Source: a bacterium
Lineage (GTDB): Bacteria > Patescibacteriota > Minisyncoccia > Minisyncoccales > PEYH01
Reading direction: 5' to 3'
Length of the DNA: 19,583 nt
Assembly: GCA_021158195.1 (NCBI GenBank)
Contig: JAGGVA010000038.1
Span: 1-19,583, forward strand
The notes beneath the pieces are model-generated. The model was not told the origin of the DNA, searched no databases, and saw only the letters and a program-made list of their open reading frames with translations. The position numbers and the translations under genes were made by a program. Each line of letters opens with the position of its first letter. Position 1 is the first letter of the stretch. This document shows, piece by piece, positions 6,711 to 13,553 of this stretch.

Positions 6711-6739
6711 AGCATACCAAAAAAAATTGTAAATGGCAA
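6711..6739 (-). promoter_or_regulatory. Predicted promoter of the pseudouridine synthase-rplS operon
   Basis: Minus strand TTGCCA (6734-6739), a 17-nt spacer ending in TGG, then TATGCT (6711-6716): a -35 box and an extended -10. The expected start point is only about 8 nt before the ATG at 6696, so the leader is too short for a normal ribosome-binding site. Confidence 0.6.
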
Positions 6740-6763
6740 GGCAATTTAAGCCCCAAAATTAAA

Positions 6764-6834
6764 CGCTTAAGAAATAAAAATTAGTTTAAAAACTGTTTAA
6801 AAATTAAAAAATAAAAATTAAAAATTACTTGGGG
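6764..6834. repeat. A/T-only low-complexity spacer
   Basis: Strings of the type AAAATTAAAAAT fill the spacer between tRNA-Ala and the pseudouridine synthase promoter. Similar strings occur at 14141-14190 and at the right edge (19536-19583). I see no gene here. Confidence 0.5.
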
Positions 6835-6907
6835 TGGACCCGGAGGGATTTGAACCCTCGACCTCCGGTATGCCGAACCGACGCTCTGCCAACTGAGCTA
6901 CGGGCCC
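6835..6907 (-). tRNA. tRNA-Ala (anticodon GGC) with C at position 33
   Basis: Acceptor GGGCCCG pairs with CGGGTCC and contains the G3-U70 wobble that identifies alanine tRNAs; the discriminator is A. The D-arm is GCTC/GAGC and the T-arm GAGGG/CCCTC. The anticodon stem TCGGT/ACCGG encloses the loop TCGGCAT, which places GGC at 34-36 but gives C rather than the near-invariant U at position 33. CCA is not encoded. It reads GCC and GCU. Confidence 0.88.
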
Positions 6908-6910
6908 ATG

Positions 6911-7062
6911 TTTAGTTGATTAGTACGACCACCTTCAGTGGTCTTTAGTTGATGAGTTTATCAGTTTGTTTGTAAGGGGAGCTTGGATAAATAACCAAGA
7001 GTTCTAACTCATCTACTCATCTACTCAATTACTCATCAACTCATCTACTCATAAACTAATTA
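6911..7062. repeat. 8-bp tandem repeats and inverted repeats between tRNA-Ile and tRNA-Ala
   Basis: From 7007 to 7054 there are six octamers of the form ACTCATCT or a close variant (ACTCAATT, ACTCATCA, ACTCATAA). The segment AGTTGATGAGT at 6947-6957 is the exact complement of 7031-7041, so the spacer can fold back on itself. A 6-bp hairpin (GACCAC, 5-nt loop, GTGGTC) is at 6927-6943. No coding frame is supported. Confidence 0.75.
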
Positions 7063-7071
7063 CTATCATTG

Positions 7072-7145
7072 TGGGCGTGGGTGGACTCGAACCACCGACC
7101 CCAGGTTTATAAGACCTGTGCTCTAACCATCTGAGCTACACGCCC
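7072..7145 (-). tRNA. tRNA-Ile (anticodon TAT, reads AUA)
   Basis: Acceptor GGGCGTG pairs with CACGCCC, discriminator A. The D-arm is GCTC/GAGC around AGATGGTTA, the anticodon stem CAGGT/ACCTG encloses the loop CTTATAA with U33 and anticodon TAT, and the T-arm GGTGG/CCACC surrounds TTCGAGT. The body follows bacterial tRNA-Ile(GAU) closely, so isoleucine identity is well supported. CCA is not encoded. The first 10 nt (7136-7145) are also the last coding bases and the stop codon of ftsH. Confidence 0.95.
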
Positions 7146-9040
7146 ACCTTTTTCTTTGCTCTCTTTTTGACTCTTTTTGATGTTTTAGAAGAACTTTTTA
7201 ATCTTTTAGAAGAACTTTTCACAATTTTTGCCAATTCTTCTTTTTCTAATGTTTCTTTTTCAAGAAGCGCTTTTGCGATTTTATCAAGCGTTTTTCTTTT
7301 TCTCTTTAATATCTCTTCTGCTTGCTTTTGCGCTTTTTTAATTAATCTAATCACTTCTTCGTCTATAAGTTCGGCAAGTTTCTCTGAATAATTTCTCTCC
7401 TCTGCTAACTCTTTTCCTAAAAATATCAATTCTTCTTTTTTCCCAAATACTACAGGTCCTAATTTATCTGACATTCCATAAGTTTTAACAAGTTTTCTGG
7501 CCAGTTCTGAAGCAACTTCCAAATCATTGGAGGCGCCTGTGCTTATGTCTTTAAAAACAATTTTTTCTGCACAATATCCTCCCAAAAGGGCTGCCAGTTC
7601 GTCTAAAAACTCCTTTCTGGTTTTGATATGTTTATCTTCCTTGGGAAGTTTTAAGGTATAGCCGGCAGCCATTCCTCTTGCCACAATAGAAACTTTCCGT
7701 ACTGGTTCTGCATTAGGTAGAGACATTGCTACCAAAGCATGGCCTGCCTCATGATAGGCGCTTATTTTCTTTTCCTTGTTTGTAAAAACCACACTCTTTT
7801 TCTCAGGGCCCAATAACACCTTCTCAAACGCTTCTAAAAACTCTTGTTGGTTTATATGCTTTTTGTTTCTTTTTGCGGCTAAAATGGCTGCTTCGTTTAC
7901 AAGATTGGCGAGGTCTGCGCCAGAAAATCCGGGCGTCCTTTCGGCTATTTCTCTTAAATCTACATCTTTTCCTAAAGGTTTGTTTCTACAATGAATTTTT
8001 AAAATTGATTCTCTGCTTTTGATGTCTGGTAAATCCAGTACAATTCTTCTGTCAAACCTTCCAGGTCTTAGAAGAGCTGGGTCCAAAATATCAGGCCTAT
8101 TTGTGGCTGCAATCACGATAACTGCTGTTTCTTTCTCAAACCCATCCATCTCCACCAATATTTGATTTAGAGTTTGTTCTCTCTCATCGTGCCCTCCTCC
8201 AATTCCTGCTCCTCTAATTCTCCCTATGGCATCCAGTTCGTCAATAAAAATAATGCTTGGTTGGTGCTTTTTGGCAGTATTAAACAAATCTCTCACCCGA
8301 GAAGCCCCCACTCCTACAAACATCTCTACAAACTCTGAGCCAGAAATCGAAAAGAATGGAACTCCTGCCTCATACGCCACGGCTCTTGCCAGTAAGGTTT
8401 TACCTGTTCCGGGAGGTCCCACAAGCAAAACTCCTTTTGGAATTTTTGCGCCCATTTTTAGGTATTTCTGAGGATTTTTTAAAAAATCTACCACTTCTTC
8501 CAATTCTTCCTTTACCTCTTGCAATCCTGCCACATCGTCAAACCCTACTTTTTCTTTTGTTTGATCTGCTCTAAATAATCTTGCCTTTGCTTTAGAAAAA
8601 TCAAATGCCTGAGCAGCACCCATTTTTGCCTGTTTTGAAAGAGTCCAAAAAAGCCATATCAAAAACAAAAATGGTAAAATGCTGGCAAAGATTGACAAAA
8701 CAATCATCCAATCATTTCCCTTATTTTTAATTTCTATCTTTACTTTTGATAATTTCTCTTGGTCAACCCCTAGATTTTTAAAGATTTCAAATATAGAAAC
8801 GCCTGATTCTTTTGAAAAGGTTGCCACTTCTCCTCCTTTGTAATAGGCAACCAAAGATGTATCAGAAACTATTATCTTCTCTATTTTCTCTTGGTTGATT
8901 GCTTCTATTAATTGATTAAAAGGTTTCTCTTTTTCTGGGCCTTGAGGAGTGACAAGTTGGGCAAAAATTACAATAATAACTAGCAGAACCAAAACTATTG
9001 CTAAAGTATTTTTGCTTATATTTTTTAAAAAGGTGTTCAT
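7136..9040 (-). CDS. ftsH: ATP-dependent membrane zinc protease FtsH
   Basis: 634 aa, full length. FtsH is a hexameric inner-membrane AAA+ protease that degrades membrane and short-lived cytoplasmic proteins. In order: a membrane helix (about 11-30), an extracytoplasmic domain (31-110), a second membrane helix (111-134), Walker A GPPGTGKT (208-215), pore loop FVG near 241, Walker B IIFIDE (263-268), and the second region of homology with Arg325 and Arg328. The zinc site is HEAGH (430-434) with Asp506 in SNDLEVA as the third ligand. The last 26 residues are unusually basic and Ser-rich (SSSKRLKSSSKTSKR and similar). The gene starts 11 nt after rpsA, so they form an operon. Its final codons GGC and GTG and its TAG stop lie inside the tRNA-Ile gene. 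Confidence 0.97.
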   Translation of the reverse strand: MNTFLKNISKNTLAIVLVLLVIIVIFAQLVTPQGPEKEKPFNQLIEAINQEKIEKIIVSDTSLVAYYKGGEVATFSKESGVSIFEIFKNLGVDQEKLSKVKIEIKNKGNDWMIVLSIFASILPFLFLIWLFWTLSKQAKMGAAQAFDFSKAKARLFRADQTKEKVGFDDVAGLQEVKEELEEVVDFLKNPQKYLKMGAKIPKGVLLVGPPGTGKTLLARAVAYEAGVPFFSISGSEFVEMFVGVGASRVRDLFNTAKKHQPSIIFIDELDAIGRIRGAGIGGGHDEREQTLNQILVEMDGFEKETAVIVIAATNRPDILDPALLRPGRFDRRIVLDLPDIKSRESILKIHCRNKPLGKDVDLREIAERTPGFSGADLANLVNEAAILAAKRNKKHINQQEFLEAFEKVLLGPEKKSVVFTNKEKKISAYHEAGHALVAMSLPNAEPVRKVSIVARGMAAGYTLKLPKEDKHIKTRKEFLDELAALLGGYCAEKIVFKDISTGASNDLEVASELARKLVKTYGMSDKLGPVVFGKKEELIFLGKELAEERNYSEKLAELIDEEVIRLIKKAQKQAEEILKRKRKTLDKIAKALLEKETLEKEELAKIVKSSSKRLKSSSKTSKRVKKRAKKKVGV

Positions 9041-9051
9041 TTAAGGAGTTA

Positions 9052-10182
9052 TTATTGTTTTAATTTTAATACCAGTTTGTGTTCTTTAGGGTTAAAATTT
9101 GCTACTACAAATGTATATTCGTTACCTTCTTTTAAAACCTCTCTCAGTTTCATCTCTGAACCAAAATCTGCCACATAAACCAATCCTCTAATTTTAGGCA
9201 TTATCTCTATAATGGCTCCTGAGGGGTTAATTTTAATTACTTTTCCTTTAACTACTTGCCCGTTTTTAATTTTATCACCTATTTTCTTCCAGGGATCGGG
9301 CTTGAGTGCTTTAAGAGAAAGTGAAACCCTGCCATCTGGAGCAATATCAACAATCTTCGCTTTTACTTTGTCTCCTACTTTTACAATCTCTGAAGGATGG
9401 TGAATAAGTTGCCAGTCAAGTTCTGATATATGAATTAATCCTTCCATAAAATCAGGCGCCTCCTCACTTTTTTTGGCTACTCTATCTAAGGGAAAGCGAA
9501 TGAATGCTCCGAAGTCGGCCAATCCTGTAATTGTTCCTTCTACTATATCTCCTTTTTTATAGTTTTTTAAAAGTTCTTTTAAAATCTTTGATTCCACTGC
9601 TTTCTCCGAAAAAATGAGTTTATTTTCGTTTGGTTCTGCGCTGATAATTTTAACTTTTAATTCTTTACCGATCAACTGTTGAAGATGTCTTAAAATCTCT
9701 TGAGTGTCACCATTTTCAACTCGCGGATAATGCTGAATAGAAAGTTGGGAAAGAGGAAGAAAACCTCTAATTCCATAAAGTTCTGCTAAGAGCCCTCCTT
9801 TGTTGGCTGCATTGGGTTTGATGGTAACCGTCTCAAAGTTTTCCTTCAGTTCCTTAAGTTTATCCCACCCTTCTTTTTCGTGAGCCTCTTTAAGAGAGAG
9901 TTCAATGTAGCCATCATCTATATAATCATCGTAAGCATCTATCTCAACTACCTGAGCAGAAATTTTATCTCCGATTTTTAGATTTTGAATAATTGATTTT
10001 GCCTGATAATACTCTTTTCCAAAGATAACACCTGTCCCGTATGGACCTAAATCAACATAAACAGCAAAGGGGCCAAATCCTATAACAGTCCCTTCTACTA
10101 CATCCCCTTTTTTGGGAGGAGAAATAAATTTTTGAACTTTAATCTTTGGATTGGTTTTTGGTTCTGTCATTGCTTTAATCAT
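9052..10182 (-). CDS. rpsA: Ribosomal protein S1 homologue with four S1 repeats
   Basis: 376 aa counted from the ATG at 10182. The protein is built from four OB-fold S1 RNA-binding repeats, at about 25-98, 110-193, 209-292 and 308-375. The repeat hallmarks are KGDVVEGTVIGFGPFAVYVDL in the first and KGDIVEGTITGLADFGAFI in the third. S1 binds mRNA on the 30S subunit; four repeats is fewer than the six of E. coli but normal outside Proteobacteria. Start choice: the frame is open further, with an ATG at 10200 and a TTG at 10206. A good promoter (10191-10219) would put the transcript start close to 10184, which favours 10182, or the ATG at 10170. ftsH follows after 11 nt. Confidence 0.9.
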   Translation of the reverse strand: MIKAMTEPKTNPKIKVQKFISPPKKGDVVEGTVIGFGPFAVYVDLGPYGTGVIFGKEYYQAKSIIQNLKIGDKISAQVVEIDAYDDYIDDGYIELSLKEAHEKEGWDKLKELKENFETVTIKPNAANKGGLLAELYGIRGFLPLSQLSIQHYPRVENGDTQEILRHLQQLIGKELKVKIISAEPNENKLIFSEKAVESKILKELLKNYKKGDIVEGTITGLADFGAFIRFPLDRVAKKSEEAPDFMEGLIHISELDWQLIHHPSEIVKVGDKVKAKIVDIAPDGRVSLSLKALKPDPWKKIGDKIKNGQVVKGKVIKINPSGAIIEIMPKIRGLVYVADFGSEMKLREVLKEGNEYTFVVANFNPKEHKLVLKLKQ

Positions 10183-10190
10183 ATCTAACA

Positions 10191-10219
10191 TTTTTAGCAT
10201 AAACAAAAGAAATAATCAA
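10191..10219 (-). promoter_or_regulatory. Predicted promoter of rpsA-ftsH
   Basis: Minus strand TTGATT (10214-10219), a 17-nt spacer ending in TGC, then TAAAAA (10191-10196), i.e. an extended -10. The predicted start, near 10184, is about 2 nt before the ATG at 10182, so the mRNA would be almost leaderless. This site decides the start I chose for rpsA. Confidence 0.5.
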
Positions 10220-10221
10220 TA

Positions 10222-10271
10222 CATCGACATTTCGAAATTTCGATATTTCGATATTTCGATATTTCGATATC
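10222..10271. repeat. 8-bp tandem repeat array (ATNTCGAA family), copy 2
   Basis: Six octamers (minus-strand form ATATCGAA four times, then ATTTCGAA and ATGTCGAT) begin at the TGA stop of the rumA-type gene and end just upstream of the rpsA promoter. It is the same family as the array at 5422-5477, again placed directly after a stop codon. Confidence 0.85.
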
Positions 10272-11514
10272 ATTTCCGATCCAGCGCTGCTATTGTCTCA
10301 ACCTCTGGAGTTTGAGGGAACATATCTATCCCAATAATTTTTTTAAGAGAAAAATTTTTCAATTGAGAAATATTCTGAGCCAAGGAATGAGGATTGCAGG
10401 AAACATAGATTAATCTTTGAATTTTAGACTCATTTAACTTCTTGATAATTTTAGATCCAAGACCGGGACGAGGTGGATCCACAATAACCGTATCATAATT
10501 TAAGTTATCTATCTCTTCTGCCCTTCCTTCTTGAAAATTCACATAAACATCATTTGCCATAGCATTTAACTTTGCCATTTTTACTGAACTAGGAGAAAGT
10601 TCAAGAGCATCTACTAAATAACCTTTTTTGGCAAGAAAAATAGCAAAGGTACCTACCCCACAATAAAGATCTAACACCTTCTTTCCTTTAACAAACTTAG
10701 CGATCAATTTTAAAAGATTTTTTAATTGATAAGAATTGCTTTGAAAAAATGTGTTGGGATGAATAAAATAGGTTATCCCTAAAATTTTCTCCTGAATAAA
10801 TTCATCCTTAAAATGATATAGTGGCTTTCCAAAAGACACATCTGAAAGCCCAGGGTTAAGAGAAAGGTAAAAGGACTGGGCGAAATTAAAATATTTTGTC
10901 AATTTTTCTCTTTCTATCTCCCTTTTGGTAACCAGATTTACCATTAACTGGCCAGTAAACTTTCCTTCTCTTAACACAAGATATCTTATCAACCCCTTGT
11001 GACTTTCTAAATCGTATAAAGAAATCTTTTGTTCTCTGATTAATTTTCTTAATTCTGATAAACTTTTTTTAGCATTATCTCCAAAAAGAGGACACTCATC
11101 TATTTCAATCACCTTATTCCAAAAACCTCTCTGACGAAAACCGATTCCCTGAGAGGAGACAACAATATCTATCTTTCCTCTATAACCAAATTGTTTAGGA
11201 GAAGGAAGAACTTTTATTTTCCTCTGAAAAAGATTTTTCAGTTTTTCTCTTTTAAATTTTATCTGATCTTTGTAGCTTAAATGTTGAAACAAGCATCCGC
11301 CGCACTTTTCAAAATAAGGACATCTGGGCTCGACTCTTTTCTTGGATTGACTAACAACTCGAAATTCTAAGGCAAAATTTTTGCCCTTTCTTTTTTGAAT
11401 TTTTTCTATAAAAATTTCTTCTCCAGGAAGAGTATAAGGGATAAAAATTTCTTTCTCATTTAAAAAACCAACCCCAAATCCATTGTCAGCAAGTTTTTCA
11501 ATTTTTAATTTCAT
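10270..11514 (-). CDS. RumA/TrmA-family RNA uracil-C5 methyltransferase with TRAM domain
   Basis: 414 aa. Enzymes of this family methylate C5 of a uridine in 23S rRNA (RlmC/RlmD) or tRNA. The N-terminal TRAM domain covers about 1-56. A [4Fe-4S] cluster is suggested by Cys65, Cys71, Cys74 (CPYFEKCGGC) and Cys141 (DECPLF). The SAM-binding motif LDLYCGVGTF is at 281-290, DPPRPG at 346-351, and the catalytic cysteine is Cys373 in VSCNP. Glu404 or Glu406 in TPEVETI is the likely general base. The iron-sulfur cluster favours an RlmD-like enzyme over TrmA, but the target base is not certain. It begins just past the hup terminator and has its own possible extended -10 element. Confidence 0.9.
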   Translation of the reverse strand: MKLKIEKLADNGFGVGFLNEKEIFIPYTLPGEEIFIEKIQKRKGKNFALEFRVVSQSKKRVEPRCPYFEKCGGCLFQHLSYKDQIKFKREKLKNLFQRKIKVLPSPKQFGYRGKIDIVVSSQGIGFRQRGFWNKVIEIDECPLFGDNAKKSLSELRKLIREQKISLYDLESHKGLIRYLVLREGKFTGQLMVNLVTKREIEREKLTKYFNFAQSFYLSLNPGLSDVSFGKPLYHFKDEFIQEKILGITYFIHPNTFFQSNSYQLKNLLKLIAKFVKGKKVLDLYCGVGTFAIFLAKKGYLVDALELSPSSVKMAKLNAMANDVYVNFQEGRAEEIDNLNYDTVIVDPPRPGLGSKIIKKLNESKIQRLIYVSCNPHSLAQNISQLKNFSLKKIIGIDMFPQTPEVETIAALDRK

Positions 11515-11523
11515 CTTTTCATT

Positions 11524-11532
11524 ATTTTACCA
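11524..11532 (-). promoter_or_regulatory. Possible extended -10 promoter of the rumA-type gene
   Basis: TGGTAAAAT on the minus strand is an extended -10 element 9 nt before the ATG at 11514. No convincing -35 box is present. If used, the mRNA would have a leader of only about 3 nt. It lies immediately downstream of the hup terminator T-tract, so this gene would otherwise depend on read-through. Confidence 0.4.
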
Positions 11533-11540
11533 TTAAAAAG

Positions 11541-11579
11541 AAGAATAAAAAGACTACCCCACTTGAGGGTGAGGTAGTC
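11541..11579 (-). terminator. Strong intrinsic terminator of hup
   Basis: On the minus strand GACTACCTCAC pairs with GTGGGGTAGTC (11 bp, one G-U) around a 6-nt loop, followed by TTTTTATTCTT. The stem arms are at 11569-11579 and 11552-11562. It is 20 nt past the hup stop and is the clearest terminator in the window. Confidence 0.9.
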
Positions 11580-11598
11580 CACAGTCAGGGTCTTTGTA

Positions 11599-11871
11599 TT
11601 ATTTCACTGCCTCCTTAAGAGATTTTCCTGCTTTAAATCTAGGAACCTTAGCAGCAGGAATTTTAATCGTAGCACCGGTTTGAGGATTTCTACCTGTTCT
11701 TGCCTTTCTTTTGACAACCCGGAAAGTTCCAAAACCTGTAAGAACAACGTCTTCACCTTTCTTTAACGCCTTGGTAATTTCGTTCAAAAAGGCATTGAGA
11801 CAATCGCCTACAGCCGCCTTTGAAAGATTTGTTGATTTGGCTACTGCTTCAATTAGGTCTTGTTTAGACAT
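11599..11871 (-). CDS. hup: HU-family DNA-binding nucleoid protein
   Basis: 90 aa, the standard HU length. HU dimers bend and compact DNA with little sequence preference. The helical dimerisation half (1-40) is followed by the signature GFGTFRVVKRKARTGRNPQ (46-64). Pro63 at the tip of the beta arm is the residue that intercalates into DNA. It has its own -10 box upstream, a leader of about 50 nt and a strong terminator, so it is transcribed alone, which suits an abundant protein. No IHF-specific feature is apparent, and a single HU-type gene is the simplest reading. Confidence 0.95.
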   Translation of the reverse strand: MSKQDLIEAVAKSTNLSKAAVGDCLNAFLNEITKALKKGEDVVLTGFGTFRVVKRKARTGRNPQTGATIKIPAAKVPRFKAGKSLKEAVK

Positions 11872-11879
11872 ATTTTAAA

Positions 11880-11933
11880 TTTAGTTTGATTAAGACGACC
11901 TTTTTGCTTGAAACACAAGCTTATTTTATTATA
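11880..11933 (-). promoter_or_regulatory. hup promoter -10 and leader motif
   Basis: TATAAT is at 11928-11933 on the minus strand, with no good -35 match. The leader (about 11921 to 11872) carries a small hairpin (GCTTG/CAAGC) and the segment 11880-11900, which nearly matches 6911-6930 in front of tRNA-Ala. Confidence 0.5.
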
Positions 11934-11944
11934 GAACATTTTTG

Positions 11945-13474
11945 TTATCTTGAATACTCTATGGCTCTTTGCTCGCGAATTACTACCACTTTAATTTCTC
12001 CCGGATAATTAATTTCTTCCTGAATCCTTCGAGCAATTTCCTTTGCTAATTTCTTCGCCTGATAATCATCTATTTCTTCAGGTTTTACAAAAACTCTTAA
12101 CTCCCTCCCTGCCTGAATAGCATATGCCTTTTCAACTCCTTCAAAAGAAAGGGCAATGTCTTCTAAATCCTGCAATCGTTTAAGATAATTTTCTAAGGTA
12201 TCTTTTCTTGCTCCGGGTCTGGCGCCAGAAATTTGATCTGCTGCTTGAACAATCTGTGCTTCAATACTTGTGTAAGGATACTCTTCATGATGCGATTTCA
12301 TTGCATCTATCACTTCTTTCTCTATTCCAAACTTTTCTAAAATTTTAATCCCTATCTGCACATGAGAACCCTCAACCTGATGATCCAGCGCTTTTCCTAT
12401 ATCGTGCAAAAGACCTGCTTTTTTTGCCACTTTTACATTAGCCCCTACCTCTTCTGCTATCATTCCTGCTAAATGTGATACCTCTATCGAGTGTAGAAGA
12501 ACATTCTGTCCAAAACTTGTTCTGAATTTGAGCCGTCCGAGAAGTTCTACCAATTTTGGCGGTAAATCCAGAACCCCTGTTTCAAACGTCGCTGCTTCTC
12601 CTGCTTTTCTAATTTCTTCTGCTACTTCTTCTTCTGCTCTTTTCACATATTCTTCTATACGTGCTGGCTGAATTCTTCCATCTTCTATTAATCTCTCCAT
12701 AGCAAGTTTTGCTATATGGCGCCTAATAGGGCTAAAACTGGAAAGAGTAATTACTTCGGGAGTTTCATCAATTATCACTTCTACACCTGTTAATTTTTCA
12801 AATGTCCTGATATTCCTTCCTTCTTTTCCAATAATTCTTCCTTTAATCTTGTCAGAAGGAAGGGATATGGTAGTAATTGTTGTTTCTTGCGCTTGAGATA
12901 AAGCCAATCTTTGAATAGCAGTAGCCAAAATCTTTTGAGCCTTTTCTTTTAATTTTTCCTGCCCTTCACCTTCCAACTTCTGCATTTTTGCTAAGAGTTC
13001 CTCTTTTGCTTCTTCTTCAATTCTCTTTAGTAACTCTTCTTTTGCTTCCTTTGTGGAAAGTTTGCTTATCTCCGATAGTTTATTTATCTCTTTTTTGACA
13101 AGTTGCTCTAATTGCTCTTTTATCTTTGCCAACTTATCTTTCTGTTCTGCTAACTCCTCCTCTCGTTTTTGTGCTTGAAGAATTTTGGACTGAAGAATCC
13201 TCTCTCTTTTCATTAGAGCCTTCTCTGCTTCTAAAATCTCTTTTCGCCTCGTTTCCTCTTCTTTTCTTGCCTGATCAATAATCTCATGGGCTTTTCTTTG
13301 GGCTTTATCAATAATCTGCTGCGCCTTCCTCTTTGCATCTTCTATCTTCTGCTTCAGTTTTGCTTCTATTGTACCCTTTCTCTTTTTAAGCAGAGAGGCT
13401 CTGATATAATATCCCAGAATAATTCCTACAAAGACCCCAACTATTTCTGCAACTAAGAGAAATAGTTGGTCCAT
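11945..13474 (-). CDS. rny: Ribonuclease Y
   Basis: 509 aa, the usual family length. RNase Y is a membrane-anchored endoribonuclease that starts mRNA decay in many bacteria lacking RNase E. A single N-terminal membrane helix (4-24) is followed by a long, highly charged coiled coil (about 30-190), a KH RNA-binding domain with the GxxG loop GKEG (216-219), and an HD phosphohydrolase domain. The HD metal site includes His328 and His334 (HSIEVSH region) and His357-Asp358 (LLHDIGKALDH). The ATG at 13474 puts the membrane helix at the very N-terminus, as expected. It lies 79 nt after clpP on the same strand; no strong terminator separates them. Confidence 0.96.
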   Translation of the reverse strand: MDQLFLLVAEIVGVFVGIILGYYIRASLLKKRKGTIEAKLKQKIEDAKRKAQQIIDKAQRKAHEIIDQARKEEETRRKEILEAEKALMKRERILQSKILQAQKREEELAEQKDKLAKIKEQLEQLVKKEINKLSEISKLSTKEAKEELLKRIEEEAKEELLAKMQKLEGEGQEKLKEKAQKILATAIQRLALSQAQETTITTISLPSDKIKGRIIGKEGRNIRTFEKLTGVEVIIDETPEVITLSSFSPIRRHIAKLAMERLIEDGRIQPARIEEYVKRAEEEVAEEIRKAGEAATFETGVLDLPPKLVELLGRLKFRTSFGQNVLLHSIEVSHLAGMIAEEVGANVKVAKKAGLLHDIGKALDHQVEGSHVQIGIKILEKFGIEKEVIDAMKSHHEEYPYTSIEAQIVQAADQISGARPGARKDTLENYLKRLQDLEDIALSFEGVEKAYAIQAGRELRVFVKPEEIDDYQAKKLAKEIARRIQEEINYPGEIKVVVIREQRAIEYSR

Positions 13475-13553
13475 ATATTTATTGGTAATTCTTCTCTTTC
13501 TTCAAACTACCAACGCTTAATTTTAAAATGGCTCATAAATAATAATAGCAGAA

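Noticed and set aside
5281..7062. CRISPR array
   Set aside because: Repeat units are 7-8 bp with no spacers between them; there are no cas genes.
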